From Plasticicumulans lactativorans (GTDB lineage Bacteria; Pseudomonadota; Gammaproteobacteria; Competibacterales; Competibacteraceae), in NCBI RefSeq assembly GCF_004341245.1, contig NZ_SLWY01000009.1, positions 143,208-207,207 of the forward strand: a DNA stretch of 64,000 bases. Reading direction: 5' to 3'. The position numbers were made by a program, and so were the translations under genes. Shown here one piece after another: positions 63,367 through 64,000 of this stretch (position 1 is its first letter; the number at the start of each line of letters is the position of its first letter). The notes beneath the pieces are model-generated. The model was not told the DNA's origin. It saw nothing but the letters and a program-made list of their open reading frames with translations, and ran no database searches.

Positions 63367-63724
63367 CGCGGCAGCCTACTACAGGCACCGGCGCGAACGT
63401 CGCATTGCGCGAAGGCTTGCGTATGTCGCAATCTGGCTTGCGCCGGATGGCTGTCTATAGTTACCCGGACGTTGGGCCTGGGCCTCGTTTTTTCATAATA
63501 CGGAATAACAGCGAAATCGATGGAACTCCACATTGTGGAATTTTGAAGTCATGAAGTTTTACCATTCGGCCGCCGCAGTTCCGCAGCCCTGAACACGAAG
63601 GGTTGTAGTCGGCCGATGTTGCGCTGGCGACATTTCATCTACCAAGGGAAGCCGTTCACGTGCACGCACCCGCGGGTGCGGCAGGTCAGCGGCGTTCGAC
63701 AAGCCCACGCTCATGAGGTCAGTC
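63367..63724. promoter_or_regulatory. Divergent promoter region AEC transporter / aceE
   Basis: 358 bp that hold an AT-rich patch near 63488-63565. They also hold the inverted repeat CCACA-T-TGTGG at 63528-63538 (part of TGGAACTCCACATTGTGGAA), a plausible operator for the pyruvate dehydrogenase gene. No gene is seen in it. Confidence 0.45.
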
Positions 63725-64000
63725 ATGGCTAGTGACAATTACAACGACATCGACCCGCAGGAAACCGCCGAGTGGCTGGCGGCGCTCGATGCGGTGGTGC
63801 AAACCGGCGGCAGCGAGCGCGCGCACTTTCTGATCGAGCAGTTGATCGAGAAGGCGCGGCTGAAGGGGGTGACGCTGCCCTACAGCGCCACCACGCCGTA
63901 CGTGAGAACACGGTGCCGCTGGCGCAGCAGGCGCGCATTCCGGGTGACCAGGCGCTGGAGCACCGCATCCGCTCGTACACGCGCTGGAACGCCATGGCGA
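63725..64000 (+). pseudogene. aceE: Pyruvate dehydrogenase E1 component, 5' end, frame broken
   Basis: Codons 1-60 give MASDNYNDIDPQETAEWLAA and then VVQTGGSERAHFLIEQLIEK and ...TLPYSATTPYV, the N-terminus of the homodimeric E. coli-type E1. After base 63904 two extra bases (AG, 63905-63906) intervene. Only the shifted frame continues with the expected NTVPLAQQARIPGDQALEHR and IRSYTRWNAMA to the window edge, while the original frame turns to arginine-rich nonsense without a stop. aceE is normally important for aerobic growth, so a sequence error is a serious alternative to a real frameshift. The gene continues past the window. Confidence 0.85.

Noticed and set aside
63438..63461. Sigma-70 promoter TTGCGC/TATAGT for aceE
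   Set aside because: The spacing is only 12 bases, too short for a normal promoter.

Overview
The window is very GC-rich with dense, short-spaced genes. It carries an aerobic benzoate/catechol route, a CstA-YjiX-YjiA module, a GlpM-family protein, two DUF1127 proteins and an E. coli-type pyruvate dehydrogenase E1. This suggests a betaproteobacterium of the Thauera/Azoarcus type. That placement is an inference from gene content; no rRNA or tRNA gene is visible.

Layout. 1-5.2 kb: a minus-strand sugar operon (LacI repressor, binding protein, two ABC permeases, GH32 beta-fructosidase cut by the window edge). 5.4-15.3 kb: housekeeping and transport genes, namely a secreted protein of unknown function, DUF1127, an RluA-type pseudouridine synthase, a DUF4239 membrane protein, and the cstA-yjiX-yjiA unit divergent from a cache-type NarL-family two-component pair, then glpM. 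15.5-20.3 kb: a patchy accessory stretch with a LysR remnant, a nucleoside deaminase, an IS110-like remnant, an attC-like site between two non-core ORFs (one an endonuclease III-like protein), a cupin and a papain-like cysteine peptidase. 20.5-30.5 kb: the benABCD-catABC-SDR-benK catabolic operon. It is read away from a divergent benM/catM-type LysR gene that carries an in-frame amber codon, and a textbook ATAC-N7-GTAT operator lies in the gap between them.

30.5-46.6 kb: a complete type 1 BREX phage-defence locus on the minus strand (brxA, brxB, brxC, pglX, pglZ type B, brxL). It is interrupted by accessory genes: a MNT/HEPN toxin-antitoxin-like pair between brxC and pglX, and a Septu-like ATPase/HNH pair plus a truncated RecQ-like helicase between pglX and pglZ. 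Four-base ATGA overlaps tie HEPN, pglX, ptuA-like, ptuB-like and helicase together, so they are probably one transcript. pglX also carries an in-frame REP-like palindrome of a family found at two intergenic sites in the window.

46.8-64 kb: core-like genes (dienelactone hydrolase, acyltransferase, lipoprotein, glutathione reductase, Kdo transferase, oligopeptidase A, DUF2235 hydrolase, GcvA-type LysR divergent from a DUF1127 gene, NAD(P)-binding reductase divergent from a LysR, a dctBD-like two-component system coupled to an AEC permease, and the start of aceE). The visible aceE reading frame shifts after codon 60.

The most interesting parts are the composite BREX/Septu/HEPN-MNT locus, the attC-linked accessory genes, and two core-type genes (benM, aceE) that look broken in this sequence.
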